Of a stretch of 64,000 nt of DNA, positions 27,200-35,835 are shown piece after piece. Location of the stretch: NCBI RefSeq assembly GCF_031679605.1, contig NZ_CP117522.1:6014001-6078000 (forward strand). The letters are read 5' to 3'. This DNA comes from Streptomyces luomodiensis. GTDB lineage: Bacteria > Actinomycetota > Actinomycetes > Streptomycetales > Streptomycetaceae. The notes below the pieces were generated by a model. That model ran no database searches and was not told the origin of the DNA. It saw nothing but the letters and a program-made list of their open reading frames with translations. The translations under genes were made by a program, and so were the position numbers. How positions within the stretch are numbered: the stretch's first letter is position 1; the number at the start of each line of letters is the position of its first letter.

Positions 27200-28429
27200 G
27201 TGAGCAGCAGTGGCCTCATCTACGCAGTCATCGTCGGGGCCTGGGCCGCCTATTTGGTGCCGATGTGGCTTCGTAGGCAGGACGAGCTCAATGAGGCCCG
27301 TCCGACGGAACGCTTCAGCACCGCCATCCGGCTGCTGTCCGGACGGGCGGGCATGGAGCGCCGTTACGCCAAGAGCCGTGCGGACCTCAGGCGCCCCGGG
27401 AACCCGACGGATGACCTCGCGGAGCGCACCGCCGAGGGCGCGGACGCCCCCGCCACGGGAGGCGCCCCCGCCGAGCCGGGGCGCTACGCGGCCGATCCGG
27501 AAGCGGTGACCGACGCGATCGACGTCCGGGCCTTCGCCGAGCCCGTAACTCTGCGCGCACCCGTCTCCATGGGCGCCGACACCCCCGCCGAGGCGGCGTC
27601 GGCACCGGCGGCCGGGAGTGCGGGCGGTGCCCGTGGCGGGGCCGGTACGGGCGGTGCGCGCGGCGGGGCCGGCGCGGCCGGTGCGGTCCGCGCGAGCGGT
27701 GGCGGCTGGAGCGCGCTGGACCGCGGACGGCGCGCGCGAGTGCTCGCACGCCGCCGCCGCACCACCGTGCTCCTCTTCCTCGCCTTCACCCTCGGCGCCA
27801 TCGTCGCGGCCGTCGGCGGCCTCGCCTTCCTGTGGGCCCCGGGCATCCCGGCCATACTGCTCAGCGCCTATATCGCCTACCTCCGCGCCCAGGAGCGCCG
27901 CCGCTTCGCCTTCACCATGGACCAGCGCCACGCCGAGCAGGCCGCGCAGCGGCTGCGTGAGCGCCGTCCGCGGACCCATCCGCCCGCCGAGGCCCCCTCC
28001 GCCGACGACGGCCCCGCCGACCCGCCCGCCCCCGCCGAGGCCGAGCCCGCGCCCGCACCGGCGCCCTCCCCGCACGCGGCCGGGCGCCGCGCGCTGGTCG
28101 AGCAGACCGACCACGCGGAGTGGGTGGACCAGGAGCGCGAGCGCGAGCGGGGCCCGGCCGCCGGGGAGGGCTGGGAGCCGGTGCCCGTCCCGCTGCCCAC
28201 CTACGTCACCGCGCCCGTCGCCCCGCGCGCCACCGGCAGCGTCGACCTGGCCGCCCCCGACGCCTGGAGCTCCGCCCGCTCCAGCACCGTCGACCCCACC
28301 TCGGCCCAGGACCCCGCCCCCGCCCCGGACCCGGTCGCCACCCCACCCCGCGGCGCCCGCGACCGCGGCCGCACCCCCCTCTTCGACCAGTACGCCGACG
28401 AGGACCGGCCGCGCGCCGCCAACGAGTGA
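27200..28429 (+). CDS. glpR: Gephyrin-like molybdotransferase receptor GlpR
   Basis: A 409-residue membrane protein. The N-terminus SSSGLIYAVIVGAWAAYLVP is a membrane helix followed by MWLRRQDELNEARPTERFST, the strongly conserved actinobacterial signature. A long Ala/Gly/Pro-rich region precedes two more helices (TTVLLFLAFTLGAIVAAVGG and AFLWAPGIPAILLSAYIAYL, about residues 190-235); the rest is a Pro/Glu-rich cytoplasmic tail. GTG 27200 is the start by homology; an in-frame GTG lies 6 nt earlier. In Corynebacterium GlpR anchors Glp at the division site, so a divisome role is inferred. Confidence 0.82.
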   Translation: MSSSGLIYAVIVGAWAAYLVPMWLRRQDELNEARPTERFSTAIRLLSGRAGMERRYAKSRADLRRPGNPTDDLAERTAEGADAPATGGAPAEPGRYAADPEAVTDAIDVRAFAEPVTLRAPVSMGADTPAEAASAPAAGSAGGARGGAGTGGARGGAGAAGAVRASGGGWSALDRGRRARVLARRRRTTVLLFLAFTLGAIVAAVGGLAFLWAPGIPAILLSAYIAYLRAQERRRFAFTMDQRHAEQAAQRLRERRPRTHPPAEAPSADDGPADPPAPAEAEPAPAPAPSPHAAGRRALVEQTDHAEWVDQERERERGPAAGEGWEPVPVPLPTYVTAPVAPRATGSVDLAAPDAWSSARSSTVDPTSAQDPAPAPDPVATPPRGARDRGRTPLFDQYADEDRPRAANE

Positions 28430-28504
28430 CGGGCCCTTCACTGACCAGCGGGGAACGGATTACCGAGCACCCCGCAGGGGATGCTAGAGTTTCACTCGTC
28501 GCAA

Positions 28505-28578
28505 GGGCCTGTGGCGCAGACTGGTAGCGCACCTCGTTCGCATCGAGGGGGTCAGGGGTTCAAATCCCCTCAGGTCCA
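28505..28578 (+). tRNA. tRNA-Ala(CGC)
   Basis: A complete cloverleaf: acceptor GGGCCTG/CAGGTCC containing the G3-U70 pair that identifies alanine tRNAs, D-arm with GCGC stem and loop, anticodon stem closing a TTCGCAT loop with anticodon CGC at 28539-28541, and T-arm GGGGTTCAAATCCCC. The discriminator is A; CCA is not encoded in full. It follows glpR and marks the left border of the accessory segment to about 32.9 kb. Confidence 0.95.
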
Positions 28579-28624
28579 CCCAGACGCACGGCCGTTCTTG
28601 AGTTAGCTCGGGAGCGGTTGACGA

Positions 28625-28656
28625 GATCCCGCCGATCATGATGATCGGTCGGGATC
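28625..28656 (+). terminator. Terminator after tRNA-Ala
   Basis: GATCCCGCCGATCAT and a near-complementary ATGATCGGTCGGGATC form a long stem with a single-base bulge and a tiny loop, followed by TTTGTC. It lies 47 bp after the tRNA. Confidence 0.8.
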
Positions 28657-28812
28657 TTTGTCGTTTCCGGGGTCTGTTCGACGGTGTTCGGGGTGGGAGA
28701 TGGGTTCCGTCGCAGGCGCGGTCGGTGCGACGGGGGCTGTGATGGGTGGTGTGCTCATCACTGGGTGCCCCGGGTGCCGGGGCTGGTGGTGATCGTCTGT
28801 GGTTGTGCGAGC

Positions 28813-29052
28813 TCAGCGGTGGGTGGGACGTCGTGGTGGCGGCAGTCCCGCGTGGGTGACTGCCGCGGGCTCGCCCGGCTGCGTGCTGGGCTGTGCGGCG
28901 CCGACTGCGGTGTCGGGGGTGAAGTCGGTGTCGGTGAGATGGGTGCCAGTGCGCTGGTAGAGCCAGGTTTCGAGGATACCGAGGTTGCCGGCGGTGACCA
29001 GGAGGGCGACGAGGAGGTTCTGGGCGACCTGGCCGGGTGCGGGCCGGTGTCA
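28813..29052 (-). pseudogene. Fragment of an unidentified gene, 5' end lost
   Basis: Between the tRNA terminator and 29037 no intact gene is supported. On the minus strand, however, a 70-residue frame with good codon bias reads AQNLLVALLVTAGNLGILET, then WLYQRTGTHLTDTDF and a Pro-rich end before TGA at 28813-28815. It has no start codon: an in-frame TGA lies just upstream near 29050. It looks like the C-terminal stump of a larger mobile-element-type protein, cut where the next reading frame begins. Confidence 0.45.
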
Positions 29053-29378
29053 CCTCGGTGCAGGAGATCCCCGACGACTACGCGCCGGAACCGCTGGGCC
29101 GTCCCGAAGCCGACCTCTCCGACCCCACCTGGGGCGAACTCCTCGGGCTCACATGGTCGATGGAACTCAACATCGGCGAAGACGACCCGGTGGATCCGGT
29201 CATGCTCCACGTCCGGGGCTCCGGTGACGACGTGCTCACCCCCGTCTTCCGTCTAGCCGAAGCCCTGCAGCGCAAAGTCATCGACTGCGCAGAAGGGAAC
29301 CTGATCACACCGGGGCAGACGTCGGGCTGGCATGCCTTCCAGCAGTTCCGCGACCGCCTGCCCGACTCCTCTCGCTGA
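29037..29378 (+). CDS. Small hypothetical protein, possibly 5'-truncated
   Basis: A 113-residue acidic protein: VQEIPDDYAPEPLGRPEADL, then DPTWGELLGLTWSMELNIGE and a C-terminal TPGQTSGWHAFQQFRDRLP. Codon bias is good from the first GTG candidates (29037 or 29058). No domain is recognised. Its 5' end meets the broken minus-strand frame, so the first codons may be a fusion of junction sequence. Confidence 0.55.
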   Translation: MRAGVTSVQEIPDDYAPEPLGRPEADLSDPTWGELLGLTWSMELNIGEDDPVDPVMLHVRGSGDDVLTPVFRLAEALQRKVIDCAEGNLITPGQTSGWHAFQQFRDRLPDSSR

Positions 29379-29428
29379 CCCCTCTTCGGTTGGTCAGGCG
29401 ACTGCCATCGCGTCCCAGCCGTATGGAA

Positions 29429-29450
29429 CTAGGCCGTGTTTCAGGCCTAG
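29429..29450. terminator. Hairpin at the TetR 3' end
   Basis: Perfect 7-bp arms CTAGGCC/GGCCTAG with an 8-nt loop overlap the stop codon of the minus-strand TetR gene; it can serve transcripts from either side. Confidence 0.55.
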
Positions 29451-30040
29451 TAGCACCGGCCCTCGTTGTGGTGCGCCCAGCCCTGGTCGAGGAACCGGAA
29501 ACCGGCAGCCACGGACGATTCCGGGTCCGCCTCACGCGCAGCCATGAGCTGGATCTGCAGCGCGAAGCGGACGTAGAAGCGGATCTCGTCACTCGGCTCG
29601 TCGAGCCCGAACTCCTCGGTGAGCGTGGCGATCAGCGCGTCCTCGTGACGTAGCCACATCTTCTCCGCGTAGTCGATCAGGGACGGCGTCCCGTTCATCA
29701 GAGCAAGGATCTGGCTCTGCGGCTCGGTCGTCAGCGCGGCGATCTCGGCGAGGTAATGCGCCTTCAGTGCATCAGAGACCGAGGTCCCTGGCGCGCGGTC
29801 CCGGACCGCGGCGATGAGCCGCTCGTGCCGTTCACCCTCGTCACTGAAGACGAGCGCTTCCTTGTGCGGGAAGTGCGTGAAGACCGTCTTAGGTGTCACA
29901 TCCGCCTTGTCGGCGATCTCGCGCACCGTCACGGCATCGAAGCCGCGGTCGAGGAAGAGTGCCGTCGCCGCATCCAGGATCGCCGTCCGCGTAGCGGCCT
30001 TCTTGCGCTCACGCCGCCCTACGGGCACTGAATCCACCAT
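29447..30040 (-). CDS. TetR family transcriptional regulator
   Basis: A 197-residue TetR-type regulator. The HTH at residues 10-58 includes TRTAILDAATALFLDRGFDA and DVTPKTVFTHFPHKEALVF. The C-terminal helical domain is of the MftR/TetR_C_7-like kind. It is divergent from the DUF998 membrane protein and lies inside the accessory segment after tRNA-Ala, so its likely target is that membrane protein. AT-rich sequence at 30060-30110 holds candidate operators, none clearly symmetrical. Confidence 0.88.
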   Translation of the reverse strand: MVDSVPVGRRERKKAATRTAILDAATALFLDRGFDAVTVREIADKADVTPKTVFTHFPHKEALVFSDEGERHERLIAAVRDRAPGTSVSDALKAHYLAEIAALTTEPQSQILALMNGTPSLIDYAEKMWLRHEDALIATLTEEFGLDEPSDEIRFYVRFALQIQLMAAREADPESSVAAGFRFLDQGWAHHNEGRCY

Positions 30041-30257
30041 GCCCTCACTCTACCCTCGGTCGCTATCTCCATCGGCTGTGAAAGGATACTCGGTATAGTT
30101 AGAGTCCGGGTGTAGTTGCAGCGCTTGGTGGCGGACGTCTCGATGGCAGACCGCCATGCCACCACCCGTCATCCCCGAGGCCGGAGCGTCCGCCTGCCGT
30201 CAGTCGGCACGAACGCCGCGCGTCAGCGCCCGGCCCTTCACCAGAAAGACGACGCCG

Positions 30258-31037
30258 ATGACCAAAGACACGACCGTGCGCTCCACCGTGCGGCGCGCGA
30301 AGCCACCGACGAACGCGCAGGAGCACAGCAACGCGGACGGACCCCAGCCTCAACGCCGCCTGGCGGGAGCGCTGCTGGTCGCCGGACCAGTGATCTTCCT
30401 GCTGGGGGAGTTCGTCTCCGCCGCCGCGTGGACCGATCCCGCCTACAGCTACACCTACGACTTCATCAGCGACCTGGGTGTCCACGGGCCGTCGACCCTG
30501 TTCGGCCAGTACATGTACTCGCCGCTGGCCTGGGTGATGAACGCCGGATTCTTCCTCTTCGGGATCACCATCCTGGCCGGGGTGGTCACTTTGCGGGACC
30601 TGGCCCACAGGCGCCGGTGGGCCATGCTCGTCCCCGCTGCGCTGCTGGCTGCGGGCGGCGTGCTGCTCGCGCTGTATCCCGGATCGGGCGAGGCTCTCAA
30701 GGACGGCACCGGTGAGTACCACAGCCTGGGCGCCTTCGCCGGGTTCACCGGCGGCAACGTGCTGGCCATCGTCCTCGGACGCCGCTGGCAGCGCATCGGC
30801 GTCTCCGCCCGCATGGGCCGAGCGTTGATCACGGTCGGCGTGATCGGTCTGATCTCGATGCTGCTCTACCTCGCCGTGATCGTCACTTCTGGCGACAACG
30901 TCATCGGGATCATCGGCCTCATCGAACGCGGCGCCGTCCACCCGTTCCTCATCGGCCTCGTGTGCGCCGGAGCCGCGATCTGGAAACGCAACAACACCTC
31001 CGCACCGCCGTCCATCACAGTAGGCACGGCGAGCTGA
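30258..31037 (+). CDS. DUF998 family membrane protein
   Basis: A 259-residue protein with six hydrophobic segments between residues 35 and 250, opening with RRLAGALLVAGPVIFLLGEF and the conserved YDFISDLG motif after the first helix, both typical of DUF998. ATG 30258 is chosen because the frame upstream lacks a ribosome site and the N-terminus is polar until residue 33. Family function is unknown. It is divergent from a TetR gene and 69 bp upstream of the SGNH hydrolase. Confidence 0.82.
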   Translation: MTKDTTVRSTVRRAKPPTNAQEHSNADGPQPQRRLAGALLVAGPVIFLLGEFVSAAAWTDPAYSYTYDFISDLGVHGPSTLFGQYMYSPLAWVMNAGFFLFGITILAGVVTLRDLAHRRRWAMLVPAALLAAGGVLLALYPGSGEALKDGTGEYHSLGAFAGFTGGNVLAIVLGRRWQRIGVSARMGRALITVGVIGLISMLLYLAVIVTSGDNVIGIIGLIERGAVHPFLIGLVCAGAAIWKRNNTSAPPSITVGTAS

Positions 31038-31106
31038 CCTCGCCCCCGGCGAACACCACCGACGCAAAGCATCAGCCGTGAACTCCGCACCCCAAGGACC
31101 ACGATC

Positions 31107-32321
31107 GTGAACAGCACCCTCACCACCCCCGCGAGCCTGGACGATCCCGCCCCCGCCGCAGCTGCGTGGGTGCGCACCTGGGGCGCAGCCCCGCAGGCCC
31201 CGGACAACTCCGTCAGCTCCGTCGAGCCCTTCGAGAATGCGACCCTGCGGCAAGTCGTCCGCATCAGCGGCGGCGGACACCACGTGCGCATCCGCATCAG
31301 CAACGAGTGCGGCACCGCGCCACTGACCATCGGCGCCGCCCGCGTCGCCCTCGCGGACGCCGACGGCGCGATCCAGGACAGCAGCAGCCGCGCGATCACG
31401 TTCGGCCGCCAGTCGACCGTCACCGTACCGGCGGGCGCACCGGCCCTCAGCGACCCCGTCGACCTGACCGTCCCCGCACTGTCACGGCTGGCCATCAGCC
31501 TCTACCTGCCCGGCCGCGTGCACACCGCCACGTGCCACGGCACCTTCCACACGCTGGGTTGGCTCATACCCGGCGACGCGACCACGCGCACCGCGCTGCC
31601 CACCAAAGCCGCTCCGCTGCCGGCGCAAGCCCTGATCACCGCGGTGGAAGTACAGCCCGACACCCCTACCCAGGCCATCACCGTGCTCGGCGACTCCCGC
31701 GTCGACGGCATCGGATCCACCCCCGGCACCGACCGGCGCTGGACCGACCTGCTCGCCGAACGCCTGCACGCGCACGGCAGCCGGACCCGCTGCGTGGTCA
31801 ACCAGGGCATCGGCGGCAACCGCCTGCTCACCGAGGGCATCGGCACCGCCGCCCTCGCACGCTTCGACCGCGACATCCTCGCCACCCCCGGACTGGGGCA
31901 TGTGGTGATCGCCGTTGGCAACGACCTCGTCTTCTCCTTCGCCCCGCGCAACGAGGAGACCGCCGCCCTCCTCGCGATGTTCCCCGGCGAGCCCGTCGGC
32001 GTGGACGACATCATCGCCGCCCACCTCCAGGCCGCCGCTCGCGCCCGCGCCCACGGCGCGAAGGTCTACGCCGCGACCATCGCCCCCTACGGCGGCTCGG
32101 ACATGTACACCCCCAAGGGCGACAAGGCGCGCGAGCAGATCAACGACTGGATCCGCACGAGCGGAGCCTTCGACGCAGTCCTCGACTTCGACGCCGTCTG
32201 GCGCGACCCCGCCGACCCCAGTCGCATCCACGACGACCTGCACATGGGAGACCACCTCCACGGCAACGACGCCGGCTACGCCGCCCTCGCAGAATCCATC
32301 GACCTCTCCCTGTTCGACTGA
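31107..32321 (+). CDS. SGNH/GDSL family hydrolase
   Basis: A 404-residue esterase-like enzyme. Residues 20-190 form a beta-rich N-terminal domain (WVRTWGAAPQAP opening), then the SGNH core: block I reads TVLGDSRVDGIGST with the nucleophile Ser, block II Gly in NQGIGGNR, block III IAVGNDLV, and block V DHLHGNDAGY with Asp and His. The usual GDSITDG is GDSRVDG, a small departure. No signal peptide is visible, unlike most relatives, so it may be cytoplasmic. Confidence 0.85.
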   Translation: MNSTLTTPASLDDPAPAAAAWVRTWGAAPQAPDNSVSSVEPFENATLRQVVRISGGGHHVRIRISNECGTAPLTIGAARVALADADGAIQDSSSRAITFGRQSTVTVPAGAPALSDPVDLTVPALSRLAISLYLPGRVHTATCHGTFHTLGWLIPGDATTRTALPTKAAPLPAQALITAVEVQPDTPTQAITVLGDSRVDGIGSTPGTDRRWTDLLAERLHAHGSRTRCVVNQGIGGNRLLTEGIGTAALARFDRDILATPGLGHVVIAVGNDLVFSFAPRNEETAALLAMFPGEPVGVDDIIAAHLQAAARARAHGAKVYAATIAPYGGSDMYTPKGDKAREQINDWIRTSGAFDAVLDFDAVWRDPADPSRIHDDLHMGDHLHGNDAGYAALAESIDLSLFD

Positions 32322-32383
32322 CCCCACCCCGTTTCGTTCGAGCCGTTGCCTCTGTCCCCGGACGTGCAGCCGGCCGTAAGCCG

Positions 32384-32640
32384 TCAGCCCGTCCACATGG
32401 GGTAATCCGTGAGAGCGACTCGCTCGAAGAGCTCCCTAACCGAGTCCACGGCGCCGGGCGGCAACTCGCACGCGTAACAGAGCTGCCCGTTGCCGAACAG
32501 AGTCTCGGACAGCACAAGCTCCGCACACGCAGCGAGACCCTGACCATGAAAGACCGCCAGCCGTCCCGCGACCGGACGACAACGGGCGGGTCGCTTTCGT
32601 TGAGGTCGGTCAGGCGTACGCCCCAGAAGCCCCGCTTCCG
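32384..32640 (-). pseudogene. Frameshifted remnant of a hypothetical gene
   Basis: On the minus strand one frame reads GFWGVRLTDLNESDPPVVV and RSRDGWRSFM; after a shift the coding continues in another frame as ACAELVLSETLFGNGQLCY, ACELPPGAVDSVRELFERV, ending at TGA 32384-32386. Both halves have clean codon bias and read as one protein broken by a small indel near 32530. The pattern recalls Streptomyces immunity-type or SMI1-like hypothetical proteins, a guess only. Confidence 0.55.
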
Positions 32641-32689
32641 ATGGCCCCGGTGTCCTGCAGCAGCGACGTACGGCGCCTGCTTCCGATCT

Positions 32690-32845
32690 TGCTTATCCAG
32701 GTGGCTGCGATCTTGGTGGGCCGCAGGAATCCGCATCGTGATGCGAGGGTGCACGCCGAGCGCGGCGAGCAGCGAACCGCAGGTGTGACGTGCCTCATGC
32801 GGGGCGGGGCTACCCGGGACGGCGTGCTCACTTCAGTCGCGGCGA
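32690..32845 (-). pseudogene. Decayed C-terminal end of a tyrosine recombinase/integrase
   Basis: Minus-strand residues PHEARHTCGSLLAALGVHPR then ITMRI contain the tyrosine-recombinase HxxR block (H-E-A-R-H-T). A one-base shift is needed to continue as LRPTKIAATWI, where an integrase would show its catalytic tyrosine; that Tyr is gone. The N-terminal two thirds are missing. It is the only integrase trace in the window and lies at the right edge of the accessory segment that follows tRNA-Ala. Confidence 0.6.
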
Positions 32846-32890
32846 GATCGATTCACTCGTATCCCGGCGGGCCGGCCGTAACCTGAAGCG

Positions 32891-34372
32891 GTGCTGACCG
32901 ACGACGAACTGACCGCGGCTGAGCGCGCGTTGTGGGATGCCTTCCCCGAAGGGCGGTGGGTGGATCTGCGTACGGGGACGTCTGAGGACGACGATCCCGC
33001 CAGGGGAGCACAGTGGGGACCCGAGCGCACGGTCCGTGCCGAGGTCGTGGCCGCCCTTCTGCTGGGCGGCAACACGGTGCAGTCCAGCAGCGTCGCTTCC
33101 CTGCGCCTCGCCGGCGCACACGTCACTGGCTGTCTCGATCTGGCCGGTGCGGACATCAGCCATCTGCTCTGGTTGAAGGAATGCCGGTTGGAGCAGGAGG
33201 TCAGTCTCTACGCCGCATCGACGCGCACGGTACGGATCACGGACAGCTGGATTCCCGGAGTCAGGGCCGAACTGGCTCGCGTCGACGGCCACCTCGACCT
33301 CGGCGGCTGCGTGATGGAACCGGGCCATCTCTCCCTCATGAACGCTCACGTGGCCGGGGAACTGGACTTGGACGGGACGCTGATATCGGCGCCCGGGGGA
33401 TGGGCGGTATGGGCTGGGGGCCTGGCCATGGGTGGCGGCGTCTTCTGCCGGGGATTCATCGCGCGGGGCGGGGTACGGCTGCCGGGCGCACAGTTGCCCG
33501 GCGGTCTGTTCATGCCGGGCGCACGCCTGGAGAACCCTGGCGGCGTGGCACTGTTCGCGGACAACGTGACAGCCCCAGTGGTGGACATGTCCAAGGGGTT
33601 CAGCGCGGCAGGAGTCCTGCGGATCCGGGGCGCTCGGATATCGGACCTGCTGACCCTCGAGGAAGCCACCCTCGGCGGCAGCGACATGGCGCTGCTCGGT
33701 GTGGGAATGCAGGTGGGAACCTTCGACTTCACCCTTTCCGCGCCGCCCGCGGGAGCGGTGGACCTTCAGGGTGCCAGGGTCGCCGTTCTGCACGACCGCG
33801 AGCAGAGCTGGCCCGAGGAGGTGCGGATGGATGGCTTCGTCTACGACTCCCTCCGCCCCGACAGGACATGCCCGCAGAACGATGTGGCCCACCGCTTGGC
33901 GTGGATCCGCAGGAACCCCGGCTATGCCCCGCAGCCGTACGAGCAACTTGCCACCTGTTACCGCCAGGCCGGCCACGACGACGACGCCCGGAGAGTGCTA
34001 CTGGAGAAGCAACGCCACCGCCGCCGCACCCTGAAGCCAACCGGTCGGGTGTGGGGGTACCTGCTCGATGCCACCGTCGGGTACGGCTATCGCCCCTGGC
34101 TGGCCGCCCTGTGGATGACGGCACTCTGCCTGCTCGGCACCCTGGTGTTCAGCGCCCGCTCGCCGGTCCGGACGAAACCAGGAGAGGGAGACCCGTTCAG
34201 TCCCTTCGTCTACACCATCGACTTGCTCTTCCCTATCGGTGACTTCGGCCAGCGCGGCGCATGGCACTGGACAGGGGCGACACAATGGCTGTCGTATCTC
34301 CTGATCGCCGTCGGCTGGCTCCTCACCACAGCTGTCGTCGCCGGCGTGTCCCGTACTCTCAACAGGAACTGA
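32891..34372 (+). CDS. Beta-solenoid membrane protein (membrane-associated oxidoreductase-like label)
   Basis: A 493-residue protein. Residues 60-320 are a regular array of short beta-rungs (LRLAGAHVTGCLDLAGADI, VDGHLDLGGCVM, RLPGAQLPGGLFMPGARL), a right-handed solenoid of pentapeptide-like type. A helical stretch follows, then two membrane helices (about 400-420 and 465-485) flanking a pore-loop-like TIDLLFPIGDFGQ. Similar Streptomyces proteins carry an oxidoreductase label, but no redox motif is visible. GTG 32891 has no clear ribosome site. The C-terminal half resembles two-helix channel ends. Confidence 0.7.
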   Translation: MLTDDELTAAERALWDAFPEGRWVDLRTGTSEDDDPARGAQWGPERTVRAEVVAALLLGGNTVQSSSVASLRLAGAHVTGCLDLAGADISHLLWLKECRLEQEVSLYAASTRTVRITDSWIPGVRAELARVDGHLDLGGCVMEPGHLSLMNAHVAGELDLDGTLISAPGGWAVWAGGLAMGGGVFCRGFIARGGVRLPGAQLPGGLFMPGARLENPGGVALFADNVTAPVVDMSKGFSAAGVLRIRGARISDLLTLEEATLGGSDMALLGVGMQVGTFDFTLSAPPAGAVDLQGARVAVLHDREQSWPEEVRMDGFVYDSLRPDRTCPQNDVAHRLAWIRRNPGYAPQPYEQLATCYRQAGHDDDARRVLLEKQRHRRRTLKPTGRVWGYLLDATVGYGYRPWLAALWMTALCLLGTLVFSARSPVRTKPGEGDPFSPFVYTIDLLFPIGDFGQRGAWHWTGATQWLSYLLIAVGWLLTTAVVAGVSRTLNRN

Positions 34373-34607
34373 CAGGCCAGGACCCGGCTTGATGCCGCTG
34401 CTCGCATCTCCTGGGCGTTCGGGGGCGCGATGTCATGGAATCGTGCTGACCGCGTTCGTGTTTGGTGCGGGCTGTGAGACGGGTGCTGGTGTGGGCCGGG
34501 GGCGCGGGCATAGTAGGTGGCTGTTCAGTGGCCGTGGCGTGAAAGAGTCGTACGGCACTGACGCATCACAGCACAACAGCTGCACCACAACAGGGGGATA
34601 AGGCTCC

Positions 34608-35774
34608 ATGCCACTCATACGCCGATCCACCGTGGCGGCCGCGGCCATGACCGCGCTGCTGGTGGTCTCCGCTTCGGGCTGCGGGTCCGGTGACGACAAG
34701 GCGGCTGCCACGCCGAACTCCTCGGCCGCGTCCACCGGGCAGCAGGCCAAGGACGGGATCCAGCTGCCGGAAGGCGTCCCGACGAGTCTGGACGACCTGA
34801 AGAAGTGGAAGGAGGGCGGCTGGAAGGACTGGGACAAGTGGGCTCGTAAGGCGGCGGATTTCGCCAACCCGGTGATCAAGAACTTCTGGCAGCCGTCCAG
34901 GATGGCCAAGGCGAAGGACTCGCCGAACACCGTCTCCGCGCAGAGTGCCGGCCAGAACCAGACGGCCACTGATCCCGAGCCGCCCGCCGTGCCGGCCAAG
35001 GAGGTCTCACGGCCGTACCACCAGAACATGGCGCCGGTCGGGAAGGTGTTCTTCGACAGCCCCGACGGGCCGATGGTGTGCTCCGGTACGGTCGTCGACG
35101 ATCCGGCCCATCCGGGGAAGTCCAACCTGGTGTGGACCGCGGGCCACTGTGTGCACTCCGGCAAGCAGGGCGGCTGGATGCGCAACATCGTGTTCGTGCC
35201 CTCGTACAACGACGACGGACTGGCGGCAGATCAGGCTCAGACGGCGGCGCAGAACGAGGTCAGCCCGTACGGCGTGTGGTGGGCAGACTGGTCGCAGACC
35301 TCGTCCGAGTGGATCGCGGACGGCGGTGAGACCGGCGGGGTGGGGTCGGCGTACGACTTCGCGGTGCTGCATGTGAAGCCCGAGAACGGCAGCGGCAAGT
35401 CGCTGGAGGAGACGGTCGGGGCCTCGGTGCCGGTGTGGTTCGGGGCGCCGTCGGCGGACCAGGTGAGCTCGATCGGCGCCTACGGCTATCCGCAGGCCGC
35501 GCCCTACGACGGGGCGAAGATGTTCAGCTGCACCGGCCGGCCCGGCCGGCTGTCGTTCTCGCCCACCTCGCCGACGATGTACCGGATCGGCTGCACGATG
35601 ACCGGCGGCACCTCGGGCGGCGGCTGGTTCGTCAACCGTGACGGCAAGACGATGCTGGTGTCCAACAGTTCGATCGGCTCGTACGGACACACCTGGCTCG
35701 CCGGGCCGCATCTGGGGGCCGAGGCCAAGGGCGTGTTCGACGCCATCAGCGAGAAGTTCGCCGGGCAGGGCTGA
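34608..35774 (+). CDS. Secreted trypsin-like serine protease (lipoprotein)
   Basis: A 388-residue chymotrypsin-fold protease. Signal peptide residues 1-24 end in a lipobox-like VVSASGC, so Cys25 is probably lipidated. After a low-complexity and Trp/Lys-rich linker, the protease domain shows WTAGHC (His), SAYDFAVLHV (Asp) and MTGGTSGGGWFV (Ser). Two extra Cys may pair. ATG 34608 follows AGGGGGATAAGGC. A perfect palindromic terminator follows at 35803. Confidence 0.9.
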   Translation: MPLIRRSTVAAAAMTALLVVSASGCGSGDDKAAATPNSSAASTGQQAKDGIQLPEGVPTSLDDLKKWKEGGWKDWDKWARKAADFANPVIKNFWQPSRMAKAKDSPNTVSAQSAGQNQTATDPEPPAVPAKEVSRPYHQNMAPVGKVFFDSPDGPMVCSGTVVDDPAHPGKSNLVWTAGHCVHSGKQGGWMRNIVFVPSYNDDGLAADQAQTAAQNEVSPYGVWWADWSQTSSEWIADGGETGGVGSAYDFAVLHVKPENGSGKSLEETVGASVPVWFGAPSADQVSSIGAYGYPQAAPYDGAKMFSCTGRPGRLSFSPTSPTMYRIGCTMTGGTSGGGWFVNRDGKTMLVSNSSIGSYGHTWLAGPHLGAEAKGVFDAISEKFAGQG

Positions 35775-35802
35775 CGCGAACCCAGCCGCATGGCAGCCGT
35801 AA

Positions 35803-35832
35803 GGGGCCCGCTCCGGATCCGGAGCGGGCCCC
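35803..35832. terminator. Bidirectional palindromic terminator
   Basis: A perfect 30-bp palindrome, GGGGCCCGCTCCGGA and its complement, sits between the convergent protease and GNAT genes, ending 3 bp before the GNAT stop. It can terminate both. Confidence 0.85.
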
Positions 35833-35835
35833 TCG

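Noticed and set aside
28484..29053. 189-residue minus-strand frame across tRNA-Ala ending in an RGFEPLTPSMRTRC-type peptide
   Set aside because: That peptide is the well-known antisense translation of a tRNA and appears as a false gene in many genomes; the upstream part is Arg/Pro/His-rich noise.
30045..30110. ACTCTACC/GTTAGAGT as a TetR operator
   Set aside because: Arms are imperfect and about 50 bp apart, so weak as a single site.
28579..34400. Direct repeat of the tRNA-Ala 3' end marking an attachment site
   Set aside because: No copy of GGGGTTCAAATCCCC was seen by eye in the segment; a computed search is needed.
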